NCBI RefSeq assembly: GCF_001556045.1
Contig: NZ_LSIC01000152.1
Span: forward strand, 1 to 37,745
Source of the DNA: Bradyrhizobium sp. CCH5-F6
Lineage (GTDB): Bacteria; Pseudomonadota; Alphaproteobacteria; Rhizobiales; Xanthobacteraceae
Length of the DNA: 37,745 nucleotides
Direction of reading: 5' to 3'
The notes beneath the pieces were generated by a model. The model saw nothing but the letters and a program-made list of their open reading frames with translations, was not told where the DNA came from and did not search any database. Shown one piece after another: positions 25,887 through 33,903 of this stretch. The position numbers and the translations under genes are program-made. The first letter of the stretch is position 1. Each line of letters starts with the position of its first letter.

Positions 25887-28160
25887 ATGACCTCCCCTCC
25901 CATCTTCGCGCCATGGCATCGCCGCGCGTTGCTCCGTTCAGTTGCATTCTCCTGCCTCGTGTTGTCGACGGATGGCTGGGCACAGTCCGAAAGCCCGGCC
26001 CAGACGCTCGATCCCGTGGTGGTGCAGCCGCCAGCGAGGCCACCGAATGCCCGCAGCACCCGACGCAGCGATGCCACGCGCCTCGCGCGCTCACGCCAGC
26101 AGCGAAACGCAGCTGTCGACACGCGTGCTCCGACTGCCAACCCGACGGGTCCCGTATTCGCCGCACCGACGCTCAACCTCACCGGCGCCAGCACGGCCGG
26201 TAGCCGCCTGGGCTTGACGCGACTGCAGACGCCGGCCAGCGTGGAGGTGATTTCTTCTGAAACCATTTCTGAACGCGGCCAGCAGAACATCCTCGACGCG
26301 GTGACGCAAAACGCCACCGGCTTCACGGCGAGCCCGGCACCGGGCAATGGCGGCGTCTCGTTCAATACCCGCGGCTTCACGGGCCTTGGATCCGTCATGA
26401 CGCTGTACGACGGCACCCAGCTCTACATCGGCGCCGGGACGGTGACCTTTCCGTTCGACACGTGGTCGACCGAGCGCATCGAGGTGCTGCGCGGCCCTGC
26501 GTCGGTGATGTACGGCGCGGGTGCGGTCGGCGGCGCCATCAACGTCGTTTCGAAACTGCCGTCGTGGATCCCTCGCAACCAGGCCGAGATGTCGCTGGAC
26601 AGCAACATGACGCGTCGAATCGCAGTGGACAGCGGCGGTCCGGTGAGCAAGGACGTCGCCTATCGCATCACCGCCACAGGCAACATGTCGGATGGATGGG
26701 TCGATCGTGACAATACCTCCAATGTCGCACTTCATGCCGTGGTTCAGGTCAGGCAGAACGAGGACGTCGTCTGGACGCTGTCTACAGATTACGGTGACCG
26801 CAACCCGTCGCGCTACTTCGGCACGCCGCTGATCAACGGCAGGCTCGATGAATCGCTACGCTTCAAGAACTACAACGTCAGCGACAGCCACATCCGCTAC
26901 CAGGACAGCTGGAACCAGGTGAAGACCGCGTGGCAGATCACCGATGGAATCTCGGTCCAGAACACTCTCTACTACTTGAACTCCAAGCGGCACTGGAAGG
27001 ACGTCGAAAGCTACGCCTACAATCCTGCCACCGGTCTCATCAACCGAACCAGCTATATCGAGATCTTTCACGATCAGCAGCAGGTCGGCAACCGCATGGA
27101 CGCGAAATTCCGCGGGCATGTCCTTGGTATGGCCAACGAGTTCCTGGCAGGGTTCGACGTCAACAGCATCAATTTCACCCACACCAACAATTCACCCTAT
27201 GGCGGCTCGTCGTCCGTCAACCCGTACAGCTTCGTTCCTGGCGTGTTCAACAGCCCGAACCCCACCATTCCCGGCTACGGCAGCGTGACCAACCAGTACG
27301 CGCTGTTTGCCGAAAACAGGCTGTCAGTCACCGAGCAGCTGTCCTTGATTGCCGGCATCCGCCAGGACGAACCGACGATCACGCGCACCGACTATGTCAC
27401 GCCCGCCAACAGTTTCGAAAAATCGTTCTCCTCGACAACCTGGCGCGCCGGGGCGGTCTATACACCGGTCAGGGATCTCGCCTTCTACGCCCAGTATGCC
27501 ACCGCGGTCGATCCGGTCGGAGGGCTGATCTCACTGTCCTCCGCAAACAAGCAATTCGAGCTCGCCACCGGCAAACAGATCGAGATTGGTGTCAAGCAAT
27601 CGTTCTGGGGCGGCCGCGGCGAATGGACCTTGGCCGGCTACGAGATCGTGAAGAACAACCTGCTCGCACGCGATCCGAACATTCCTTCGCTGACCGTCCA
27701 GGTCGGCCAGCAATCATCGCGCGGTGTCGAAGCATCGGTCGGATTCCTGCTCGATTATGGCTGGCGAATCGATGCCAACACCGCCTTGCTGCGCGCGAAG
27801 TATGACGACTTCGTGCAGTCGGTTGGCGGCGTAGCCGTGAACTATGCCGGCAACGTGCCCGTCAATGTCCCGCAGACCGTCTCCAACATCTGGGCGACGT
27901 GGGCCTTTGCACCGAACTGGTCGGCCAACGCGGGCGTGCAGATCGTCGGCAAGACCTATGCGGACAATGCCAACACGGTGACACGCCCGGCCTACAACGT
28001 CGTCAATGCAGGTGTTCAGTGGAAGCCTGATCTCAACACCACCGTGTCGTTCCGCATCTACAATCTCTTCGACGAGGTGTACACGACCTCCGGCGGCACG
28101 ACCCAGTGGCTGCTCGGCATGCCCCGCACGGCGCAACTGGCTGTCAACGTGAAGTTCTGA
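25887..28160 (+). CDS. TonB-dependent outer-membrane receptor (FegA/ferrichrome-receptor type) under B12 control
   Basis: The 757-residue protein has a signal peptide ('RRALLRSVAFSCLVLSTDGWAQS'), a TonB-box-like 'LDPVVVQ' near residue 43, a Pro/Arg-rich linker, and a plug domain ('ISSETISERGQQNILDAV', 'NTRGF', 'RIEVLRGPASVMYGAGAVGGAINVVSK' landmarks such as 'EVLRGPASVMYG'). A 22-strand barrel follows, closing in 'FRIYNLFDEVYTTSG' and a terminal Phe. The barrel looks like siderophore receptors of the FhuA/FegA kind rather than BtuB, yet the leader is a cobalamin riboswitch. I start at ATG 25887; the TTG before it is also in frame. The next gene starts two bases after its stop. Confidence 0.88.
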   Translation: MTSPPIFAPWHRRALLRSVAFSCLVLSTDGWAQSESPAQTLDPVVVQPPARPPNARSTRRSDATRLARSRQQRNAAVDTRAPTANPTGPVFAAPTLNLTGASTAGSRLGLTRLQTPASVEVISSETISERGQQNILDAVTQNATGFTASPAPGNGGVSFNTRGFTGLGSVMTLYDGTQLYIGAGTVTFPFDTWSTERIEVLRGPASVMYGAGAVGGAINVVSKLPSWIPRNQAEMSLDSNMTRRIAVDSGGPVSKDVAYRITATGNMSDGWVDRDNTSNVALHAVVQVRQNEDVVWTLSTDYGDRNPSRYFGTPLINGRLDESLRFKNYNVSDSHIRYQDSWNQVKTAWQITDGISVQNTLYYLNSKRHWKDVESYAYNPATGLINRTSYIEIFHDQQQVGNRMDAKFRGHVLGMANEFLAGFDVNSINFTHTNNSPYGGSSSVNPYSFVPGVFNSPNPTIPGYGSVTNQYALFAENRLSVTEQLSLIAGIRQDEPTITRTDYVTPANSFEKSFSSTTWRAGAVYTPVRDLAFYAQYATAVDPVGGLISLSSANKQFELATGKQIEIGVKQSFWGGRGEWTLAGYEIVKNNLLARDPNIPSLTVQVGQQSSRGVEASVGFLLDYGWRIDANTALLRAKYDDFVQSVGGVAVNYAGNVPVNVPQTVSNIWATWAFAPNWSANAGVQIVGKTYADNANTVTRPAYNVVNAGVQWKPDLNTTVSFRIYNLFDEVYTTSGGTTQWLLGMPRTAQLAVNVKF

Positions 28161-28162
28161 GC

Positions 28163-29608
28163 GTGGCACGCGCCCTGAAACGCACGCTCCGGCGGTGGCT
28201 GTACATCGGCCACCGGTGGATCGGCATCGTCACCTGCCTGTTTTTCGCCATGTGGTTCATTTCCGGCGTGGTGATGATGTATGTCGCTTTTCCCGGCCTT
28301 TCCGACAAGGAAAGGCTGGCAGCGCTTCCCGACATTCAATGGGAGAAGGTGGCGCTGTCGCCCGACGACGCGATGAAGGCGGCGGGCGCCACACGCTATC
28401 CGCGCGATCTCCGGCTTTCCATGCTGGCCGAAGAGCCGGTGTATCGGATCGCCGGCTGGGACGGCAAGCGGCAGGCGGTCTCCGCAACAGATGGCCGCCT
28501 CATCACGGACGTTTCCGAACGGCAGGCGCTCGCGGTCGCGCAACGTCATCCCGCGAGCAACTCACCGCAACTCGAAGACATCATCGACCGCGACCAATGG
28601 AGCGTGACGGCCCGTTACGATCAGCTGAGACCGCTTTACCTCATCGGGCTCGGCGACAACGCCGGCACCAAGCTCTATGTCTCCTCGCGTTCCGGCGAGA
28701 TCGTGCTCGACACCAACCGCACCGAGCGCGTCTGGAACTGGCTCGGCTCGATCCCGCACTGGATCTACCCGACCGTGTTGCGCAAGGACGGGCCGTTGTG
28801 GCGGCTCGTCGTGCTTTGGATCTCCGGTATCTGCCTGATCGTCGGCGTCACCGGCATCTGGATCGGCATCCTTCGCGTGCGACTGAAGCGGCGCTATGCG
28901 AGCGGCAGGATCACGCCGTATCGTGGCTGGATGGCGTGGCACCACGTCACCGGCCTGATCGCGGGCATCTTCGTGCTGACCTGGACGTTCTCCGGTTGGC
29001 TTTCGCTCAATCCCGGCGAATATTTCGCAGGCCGCAACACGACCGGCGAGGTGCTGCAGCGCTATGCCGGCCACGATGCGCCGACGATCGCGACGAAGCT
29101 GCCAACGCCGCAATCCGCCGCGGTGGAAGCGCGCTTTGTCTGGCTCGATGGCAGCCCGATAATCGTCGCCGCATCGCGTGACGGCACGCAGAGGCCGCTG
29201 GATGTGGCCTCGGGCCGTATCACGGCACTCCCGCAGGATAGCCTTTGGACTGCCGCAACAAGACTTCTGCCGCAAGCCCGCGTGGCGGAGCGCGTGGTCC
29301 TCGAAGAATACGACGCCTACTGGTATGCGCATCATCACGACCGCGAGCTGCCGGTGCTGCGCGCCGTGTTTGATGATGACGCGAAAACGTGGTTTCACAT
29401 CAGCCCTGTGACGGGCGACATCCTTGGCCGCGTCGACAGCAGCCGTCGCACATATCGTTGGCTGTTCAACGCGCTGCACAGTTTCGATTTCCGGTTGCTG
29501 CTGATGCATCGCCCGGCCTGGGACATCGTGGTTTGGCTGCTGTCGATCCTCGGCACCATCGTCTCGGTGAGCGGCGTCGTCATGGGCTGGCGCCGTCTGC
29601 GTCGTTGA
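28163..29608 (+). CDS. PepSY-associated inner-membrane protein (FegB-like)
   Basis: The 481-residue protein has four long helices in the PepSY_TM pattern: 'WLYIGHRWIGIVTCLFFAMW', 'WISGICLIVGVTGIWIGIL', 'WHHVTGLIAGIFVLTWTFSGW' and 'WLLSILGTIVSVSGVVMGW'. Two periplasmic PepSY-like regions lie between them. Conserved His residues in helices ('GHRW', 'WHH', 'ALHSFDF') could bind haem, as proposed for ferric-siderophore reductases of this family. In Bradyrhizobium a receptor-PepSY pair, FegAB, serves ferrichrome use. I start at GTG 28163, which gives the family N-terminus; a longer ATG start would overlap the receptor gene by 55 bases. Confidence 0.82.
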   Translation: MARALKRTLRRWLYIGHRWIGIVTCLFFAMWFISGVVMMYVAFPGLSDKERLAALPDIQWEKVALSPDDAMKAAGATRYPRDLRLSMLAEEPVYRIAGWDGKRQAVSATDGRLITDVSERQALAVAQRHPASNSPQLEDIIDRDQWSVTARYDQLRPLYLIGLGDNAGTKLYVSSRSGEIVLDTNRTERVWNWLGSIPHWIYPTVLRKDGPLWRLVVLWISGICLIVGVTGIWIGILRVRLKRRYASGRITPYRGWMAWHHVTGLIAGIFVLTWTFSGWLSLNPGEYFAGRNTTGEVLQRYAGHDAPTIATKLPTPQSAAVEARFVWLDGSPIIVAASRDGTQRPLDVASGRITALPQDSLWTAATRLLPQARVAERVVLEEYDAYWYAHHHDRELPVLRAVFDDDAKTWFHISPVTGDILGRVDSSRRTYRWLFNALHSFDFRLLLMHRPAWDIVVWLLSILGTIVSVSGVVMGWRRLRR

Positions 29609-29801
29609 AGCAAACCCGCTTCGAATGAGCATGAGAGCGACGCGGCCCGATCGACCGGTCGCCGCAGGTTCCGGACGGCGAACGCCGGCGCCGCAATCAT
29701 GCGACGGATCGCGAAGCTGCTCCGCCGTCTTCTCGCCCCCATTGTCATTCAGGGAGGCGGCGGGGCGGCGTTATGGTGGGCAAAGTTCCCAAAGGTTCCA
29801 T

Positions 29802-30827
29802 GTGATCGACCGACGTCTCCCGCTACGCGACTCCCGTCATGCCGTATCTCGCCGCGCTTTCCTCGGCGGACTTGCGTCGGCCGGGAGTGCCCTCGCACTC
29901 GGCGGATGCGCCGGCCTGGGTGCGACCGGCGCACGCTTCGACGCGTCCTCGCTCTCCGCTGACCCAACATTGCTCGTCATCACCACGCGCAAGCCCGTGA
30001 ACGGCGGCCGCACCAAACCCTGGTTCGGGCCGGAGCGCGCGACGAGCATGACGGTCGCGCAGGCCAGGCTGGTCGCCCCGGACGAGAGCCGTCTTTCCCT
30101 CGCCTCCGTCGGACTCGGGAATTGGCGTCTCGACCGGATCGAGCCGGTGACGGCCGAGGCCGGCGATCTCGCTGCGCAGGCCGGCGGCGGAGACGTGCTG
30201 ATCTATGTGCACGGCTTCAAGCAGACGTTCGAGACCGCGGTGCTCGATGCCGCCCATCTCTCCGATGGAATCAGGTTCCGCGGACGGACCATGGCGTTTT
30301 CCTGGCCCTCCAAGGCCGGATTGTTCGACTATGCCTATGACCGCGACAGCGCGATGTGGTCCCGCGACGAATTCGAGCGCGTGCTCTCTTCCCTTGTGTC
30401 GGCCCCGAGCGCCGGCCGCGTGCACATCGTTGCGCATAGCATGGGAACCATGCTGACGCTCGAAAGCCTGCGTCAGCTCTATGCACGATACGGCGACACC
30501 GTGACGAGCAAGATCGGCGGGGTCGTGTTTGCCGCGCCCGACATCGACATGGACGTGTTCTCGTCGGCGGTCCAGCGCATCGGGCCGCTCGCCGGCAAGA
30601 TCACCGTGATCGCCGCGACGAACGATCGCGCCCTCGCACTATCGGGACAGCTCGCAGGCGGAATGACCAGGGTCGGCGCCGCCGAGAAGGCCGCCATCGC
30701 GCGCCTCGGCGTCCGCGTGGTCGATGCGTCAGCCGAAGGCTGGGGCATCGTCAACCACGACCTGTTCCTGTCGAATGCGGAGGTGCAGCGGGTGATCCGC
30801 CGCTCGATCGACGGCACGATGGCGTGA
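29802..30827 (+). CDS. Tat-exported lipoprotein alpha/beta hydrolase (DUF900-like)
   Basis: The 341-residue protein has a twin-arginine signal ('SRRAFLGGLASAGSALALGGC') ending in a lipobox (LGGC), so it is probably a membrane-anchored periplasmic lipoprotein. The enzyme part matches the DUF900 esterase-like family: 'LLVITTRKPVNGG', 'VLIYVHGFKQTFETAV', 'MAFSWPSKAG', the nucleophile motif 'VAHSMGT' and a final 'NHDLFLSN' with the likely His. I start at GTG 29802, with AAGG about seven bases before it. A longer ATG frame from 29625 adds sequence with no signal. It follows the PepSY gene by 193 bases and may be a separate unit; that gap holds only a weak GAAGC/GCTTC hairpin. Confidence 0.78.
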   Translation: MIDRRLPLRDSRHAVSRRAFLGGLASAGSALALGGCAGLGATGARFDASSLSADPTLLVITTRKPVNGGRTKPWFGPERATSMTVAQARLVAPDESRLSLASVGLGNWRLDRIEPVTAEAGDLAAQAGGGDVLIYVHGFKQTFETAVLDAAHLSDGIRFRGRTMAFSWPSKAGLFDYAYDRDSAMWSRDEFERVLSSLVSAPSAGRVHIVAHSMGTMLTLESLRQLYARYGDTVTSKIGGVVFAAPDIDMDVFSSAVQRIGPLAGKITVIAATNDRALALSGQLAGGMTRVGAAEKAAIARLGVRVVDASAEGWGIVNHDLFLSNAEVQRVIRRSIDGTMA

Positions 30828-31002
30828 GAGAGCGGCTGCGCGGAGCCATGCGAAGAGCTCGCTCCTGCCAACGCCGCCTGCACCGGACGCGCAGTATCGG
30901 CGTTGAGCTTCGCTTTTTTGACGCGCTTCGCGCGCCGGTTCGATCTGCTGCGTGAGTGCCGCATCCTTTCACGCAGCACATCGGCGGCGAATTGCCGGTC
31001 GG

Positions 31003-31185
31003 CTATAGCCAATTGATTCCCGCCAGCGGCAACAGCCGTTGAAGGATCGCGGCCAGGCAGACCAGCCCCACCAATAGTTTGAGAAGACCCGCCAAACGGG
31101 ATTCATTGACAAACTTGTCGATGGCCCAGAAACAAATTGCCCCGACGACGCAAATGATCAAGATCCCGATGATGAGTGAAAGCAT
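31003..31185 (-). CDS. small membrane protein (Thivi_2564-type)
   Basis: The 60-residue protein consists of two hydrophobic helices ('MLSLIIGILIICVVGAICFWAI' and 'LLKLLVGLVCLAAILQRLLPLAG') with a short polar turn. This is the plan of the small Thivi_2564-like membrane proteins. Start ATG 31185 is preceded by AAGGGGC, a good ribosome site; a longer in-frame ATG at 31227 adds polar residues. Function unknown. It diverges from the BA14K gene; the box at 31326 lies between them. Confidence 0.65.
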   Translation of the reverse strand: MLSLIIGILIICVVGAICFWAIDKFVNESRLAGLLKLLVGLVCLAAILQRLLPLAGINWL

Positions 31186-31325
31186 GGAAGCCCCTTGTTC
31201 TGTCGTGGCAGCACATGCATGCGCCACCGCGGATGAAAGGAAGAGATCAGCGCTCGCTCATGCGCACTGCTTCGCGAATATCTCCGAAGAGCAAGTTAAG
31301 TCTGTCCGATCGATGCTCGCTCACG

Positions 31326-31339
31326 TTGCGCTGGATCAA
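31326..31339. promoter_or_regulatory. FixK/FNR-type box 1
   Basis: TTGCGCTGGATCAA fits TTG(A/C)-N6-(T/G)CAA. It lies 104 bases before the BA14K gene. A -10-like CATTAT at 31361-31366 is correctly placed for a class II site centred at -41. Confidence 0.55.
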
Positions 31340-31443
31340 TTCACGCAAGCTTTCCCGGATCATTATGACGCGTCCCTTCCCGAAGATGGCCGGCTGCGCT
31401 GAAGGCAGCCGCTCTGCCGGAAAATGCAATTGGAGATGCTGTC

Positions 31444-31860
31444 ATGAACAAGACGTCCAAGACTGTGCTTCTTGCGCTCATCGTCGCCACCACACCGTGG
31501 TTCGTCGCGCCAGTCACGGCGGCGCCGGCAACCTCCGCGCTGATGCTACGAGGTGCGGTGGCGCCATCGGTAGAGACCGTGCAATATCGCCGCGGCTGGC
31601 GCGGTGGTTATCATGGCGGTGCAGGCATTGGAATTGGTGCAGGCATCGCTGGCGCGCTGATCGGCGGGGCAATCGTTGGCGCGACGCAGCCCTACGGCTA
31701 TTACGGCTACGCTCCCGGCTATTACGGGCCGGCCTATGTCGTTCCGGGACCCTATGTTGGTGGCGACGCAGTCGGCTATTGCGCGCGACGCTTCAGGTCC
31801 TATGACCCGTATTCCGGCACCTATCTCGGCTACGACGGCCTAAGGCATCCCTGCCCGTGA
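31444..31860 (+). CDS. BA14K-family secreted protein
   Basis: The 138-residue protein has a signal peptide ('TVLLALIVATTPWFVAPVTAAP'), a Gly-rich hydrophobic stretch ('GIGIGAGIAGALIGGAIVG'), a Tyr/Gly/Pro-rich segment ('YGYYGYAPGYYGPAY') and a C-terminal 'YCARRFRSYDPYSGTYLGYDG' block. That last block is the BA14K signature, first known from an immunoreactive Brucella protein. It is probably periplasmic or outer-membrane associated. GGAG precedes the ATG. The upstream FixK-type box suggests induction at low oxygen. Confidence 0.8.
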   Translation: MNKTSKTVLLALIVATTPWFVAPVTAAPATSALMLRGAVAPSVETVQYRRGWRGGYHGGAGIGIGAGIAGALIGGAIVGATQPYGYYGYAPGYYGPAYVVPGPYVGGDAVGYCARRFRSYDPYSGTYLGYDGLRHPCP

Positions 31861-31935
31861 GTATGGCAACCTAAAGTCTCGGCAGTCTGATATTAGTGGT
31901 CGTATTGGACTGCCGACAGGCATTCGCAATCGGCA

Positions 31936-31949
31936 TTGATCCACATCAA
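31936..31949. promoter_or_regulatory. FixK/FNR-type box 2 (perfect palindrome)
   Basis: TTGATCCACATCAA is an exact TTGAT-N4-ATCAA anaerobox. It is 99 bases upstream of the next small secreted-protein gene, leaving a leader of about 65 bases if transcription starts 40 bases from its centre. Confidence 0.7.
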
Positions 31950-32048
31950 TTGGTGCGCAAAAAACAAATCCGCCACAGCGGGAACGCCTGCCCGCCGCTT
32001 CTATTCGTTCATTGTCCAGTTCCGGACGAACTAGAATTGGTGGATTCC

Positions 32049-32300
32049 ATGAAAAGGACCCTATTGGCGACGGTCGCAGTCCTTGCGCTCGCTTCGCCGT
32101 CAGTCGCGGCTGAGACGGGCAAGACCGTTGGGCAATCGCCCTCATCGTTTTACCTGGCTCAGGATAGCGCGACCATGAAATGTCAGATCGTCGAGAGCCA
32201 GCCTGCGACCGGCAGCAACATGAAGGTTGTCGGCGCCGCCCACACGACAAAGGCTTCCGCGGAAGCGGCTTTGAAAGCCGACAAGACTTGCGCCAAGTGA
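32049..32300 (+). CDS. small secreted protein of unknown function
   Basis: The 83-residue protein has a signal peptide ('MKRTLLATVAVLALASPSVAAE') and a mature part of about 60 residues with 'FYLAQDSATMKCQIVESQPATGS' in outline and two cysteines (in 'MKCQIV' and 'KTCAK') that could pair. This is typical of small periplasmic proteins of Bradyrhizobium with no assigned role. The ATG at 32049 gives the signal peptide; the open frame continues upstream without one. The perfect anaerobox lies in front. Confidence 0.65.
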   Translation: MKRTLLATVAVLALASPSVAAETGKTVGQSPSSFYLAQDSATMKCQIVESQPATGSNMKVVGAAHTTKASAEAALKADKTCAK

Positions 32301-32399
32301 TCGATCAAGTCGCGGCGCGAGTGCAGTGGCGGGTCTATTGCTTCGCCAGAAGCAAAGTCACTTGCCGCTTGAGATGCTCCAAGTTCGAGAGGTACAGCG

Positions 32400-32750
32400 A
32401 TGAACAGGCAGACTAGGACATGCGCGATTGCCGCCGCGCTCTTCGGCGCCGCGATGCTCGGCTCTCCTTCAGGGGCAGCTCCGATCTCGCCGAGCTCGCC
32501 TCTTCTGACAGAAGGGACGTCCTCGTCCGAAGTGACGGAGGTCCGCTATCGACGCCACTACCGCGGTCGCATCTATCGGGCTGCTCCCGGGGCGGCCATT
32601 GGTCTTGGAGTTCTTGGTGCCGCGGCCGGAGCCGCCGCCTATGGGGCCTACGGCCCCGGCTACTACGGTCCGGGTTACGCGCCGGGCTACGCACCAGGTT
32701 ACTACGGCGGTCCCTACCCGTATCGCCGCCAATACTACGCCCCGTACTAA
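32400..32750 (+). CDS. Gly/Tyr-rich secreted protein
   Basis: The 116-residue protein has a signal peptide ('CAIAAALFGAAMLGSPSGAAP'), a basic 'VRYRRHYRGRIYRAA', a Gly/Ala hydrophobic stretch and a repetitive end ('GYYGPGYAPGYAPGYYGG'). It shares the plan of the BA14K protein at 31444 ('VQYRRGWRGGYHGG', then Gly-rich, then GYYG) but lacks the BA14K block, so the two are probably related. GAGAGG precedes the ATG. Confidence 0.68.
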   Translation: MNRQTRTCAIAAALFGAAMLGSPSGAAPISPSSPLLTEGTSSSEVTEVRYRRHYRGRIYRAAPGAAIGLGVLGAAAGAAAYGAYGPGYYGPGYAPGYAPGYYGGPYPYRRQYYAPY

Positions 32751-32760
32751 GGGCACCTTT

Positions 32761-33132
32761 GACGCCGTTTGGGTAGCAAGCTCTGGCGGTACGCACCACT
32801 GAACGCGCTTTCAAGCGACAGTCGCTCGAAAACACGATTGGCGCTGCGGTTCAGCAACCGCGGTGACGGATCGGCGGTGGCGCCGACGGTCAGGGCGCGC
32901 GATTTACGGTGGTGTTTTCTGGGGTTAAGGCGCCTTCAACAAACACCCCGGACTGTTGACGGCCGCCGCCATGATGAAGAGGGGCGCCGGCCTCCAGCGC
33001 GGATAGGCGCGCTTTCAATGCACCGATGCAAGCTCGTTGAGTGTCATTGTGTCAACTTCGTTGACGCGCTCTCTTGCTTGCGGGCTTCATCATCATTGCC
33101 GGCCTTTCCGCTTCGGAATAACCCGCCGATTT
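32761..33132. other. non-coding spacer
   Basis: I see no convincing gene. A frame at 32769-33212 has no family character and runs through the box and hairpin of the next gene. GGTGTTT (32911-32917) and AAACACC (32941-32947) are inverse copies around a second small palindrome, AAGGCGCCTT, which may be a structured RNA end or chance. Confidence 0.5.
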
Positions 33133-33146
33133 TTGCGCTAAATCAA
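33133..33146. promoter_or_regulatory. FixK/FNR-type box 3
   Basis: TTGCGCTAAATCAA fits TTG(A/C)-N6-(T/G)CAA and is nearly the same as box 1. Its centre is about 69 bases before the Hsp20 start, which would put the transcript start near 33180 and leave a leader of under 30 bases. Confidence 0.55.
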
Positions 33147-33184
33147 GGTAGCCGCGAGCGCGAGGAGCAGGCTCTATTCTATAT

Positions 33185-33203
33185 TTCTTCAACCTGTGGA
33201 GAA
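33185..33203 (+). promoter_or_regulatory. hairpin covering the Hsp20 ribosome binding site
   Basis: TTCTTC (33185-33190) can pair with GGAGAA (33198-33203) over a 7-base loop, one pair being G-U. The 3' strand is the Shine-Dalgarno sequence of hsp20, five bases before its ATG. Such weak stems act as RNA thermometers in small heat-shock genes, including the ROSE elements of Bradyrhizobium; this one lacks a full ROSE layout. Confidence 0.45.
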
Positions 33204-33208
33204 GCCAG

Positions 33209-33727
33209 ATGAGCCTTCCGAGATTGTGGACCACCAGCCTGGAGCCCTCATTCGACCCGTTCAGGGCCATGCGGCGTGAAATGGAAAACGCATTTCGCGC
33301 CTTTGATCAGGGTTCGCCGTCTCCCAGCATTGGGGCGGGGGCGCCGGCAATCAATGTGGCGGAAACCAAGGATGCTTTCGAAGTGACAGCCGAACTTCCC
33401 GGCGTGGACGAGAAAGATATCAAGGTCAGCCTGGACGGCAACCAGCTGGTTATCTCCGGCGAGAAAAAAGCGGAGAGCACGACAGATGAAAAGGACTGGC
33501 ACGTCGAGGAGCGCAGCTACGGCTCATTCTATCGATCGATGTCTCTACCTTTCGAACCGGAAGACGGAGCCGTCGAAGCACATTTCGACAAGGGCGTGCT
33601 GCATCTCGCCATCAGGAAGCCCGCCAAGGCAGTGAAGACCACCAAGACGATCGATATCAAGACCGGCGCTCCCCCGAGCGCGAGCCCCGCACCAAACAGT
33701 GCCGCTGCACCTGGCAAGGCTGCCTAG
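33209..33727 (+). CDS. Hsp20-family small heat-shock protein
   Basis: The 172-residue protein has an N-terminal arm ('FDPFRAMRREMENAFRAF'), an alpha-crystallin domain from about residue 45 to 145 ('INVAETKDAFEVTAELPGVDEKDI', 'NQLVISGEKK', 'RSYGSFYRSMSLPF', 'HFDKGVLHLAIRKP') and a Pro/Ala-rich tail. It would hold unfolding proteins as an ATP-independent chaperone. The usual C-terminal IxI motif is not evident beyond 'TIDIKTG'. The start has GGAGAAG in front, folded in a hairpin, a FixK-type box upstream and a terminator behind. Confidence 0.92.
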   Translation: MSLPRLWTTSLEPSFDPFRAMRREMENAFRAFDQGSPSPSIGAGAPAINVAETKDAFEVTAELPGVDEKDIKVSLDGNQLVISGEKKAESTTDEKDWHVEERSYGSFYRSMSLPFEPEDGAVEAHFDKGVLHLAIRKPAKAVKTTKTIDIKTGAPPSASPAPNSAAAPGKAA

Positions 33728-33750
33728 CCCTGTGCGGTCGTCGCCGAAAG

Positions 33751-33794
33751 CCGGAGACCCGAACCAGATGAGCTGGTCGCGGTCTCCGGATTTT
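33751..33794 (+). terminator. rho-independent terminator of hsp20
   Basis: CCGGAGACC (33751-33759) and GGTCTCCGG (33781-33789) form a perfect 9-base-pair stem with an inner ACCAG/CTGGT stem, followed by ATTTT. It begins 23 bases after the stop codon. Confidence 0.75.
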
Positions 33795-33903
33795 GTCATT
33801 CGTCTTCACCGATGCCGCTATCGAATGTGTCTTCGCAGCTTGATCGGCTTTTCGGTATCAGCGAGGCCCCCTGTCACGCGCCTGCGATACGATGAGAGCT
33901 CCG

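Noticed and set aside
30479..31012. A 177-codon minus-strand frame with a Lys/Arg-rich start
   Set aside because: Two thirds overlap the hydrolase gene antisense; the free part is too short and low-complexity to support a gene.
32769..33212. A 147-codon plus-strand frame before hsp20
   Set aside because: No family features, and it would run over the FixK-type box, the hairpin and the Hsp20 start.
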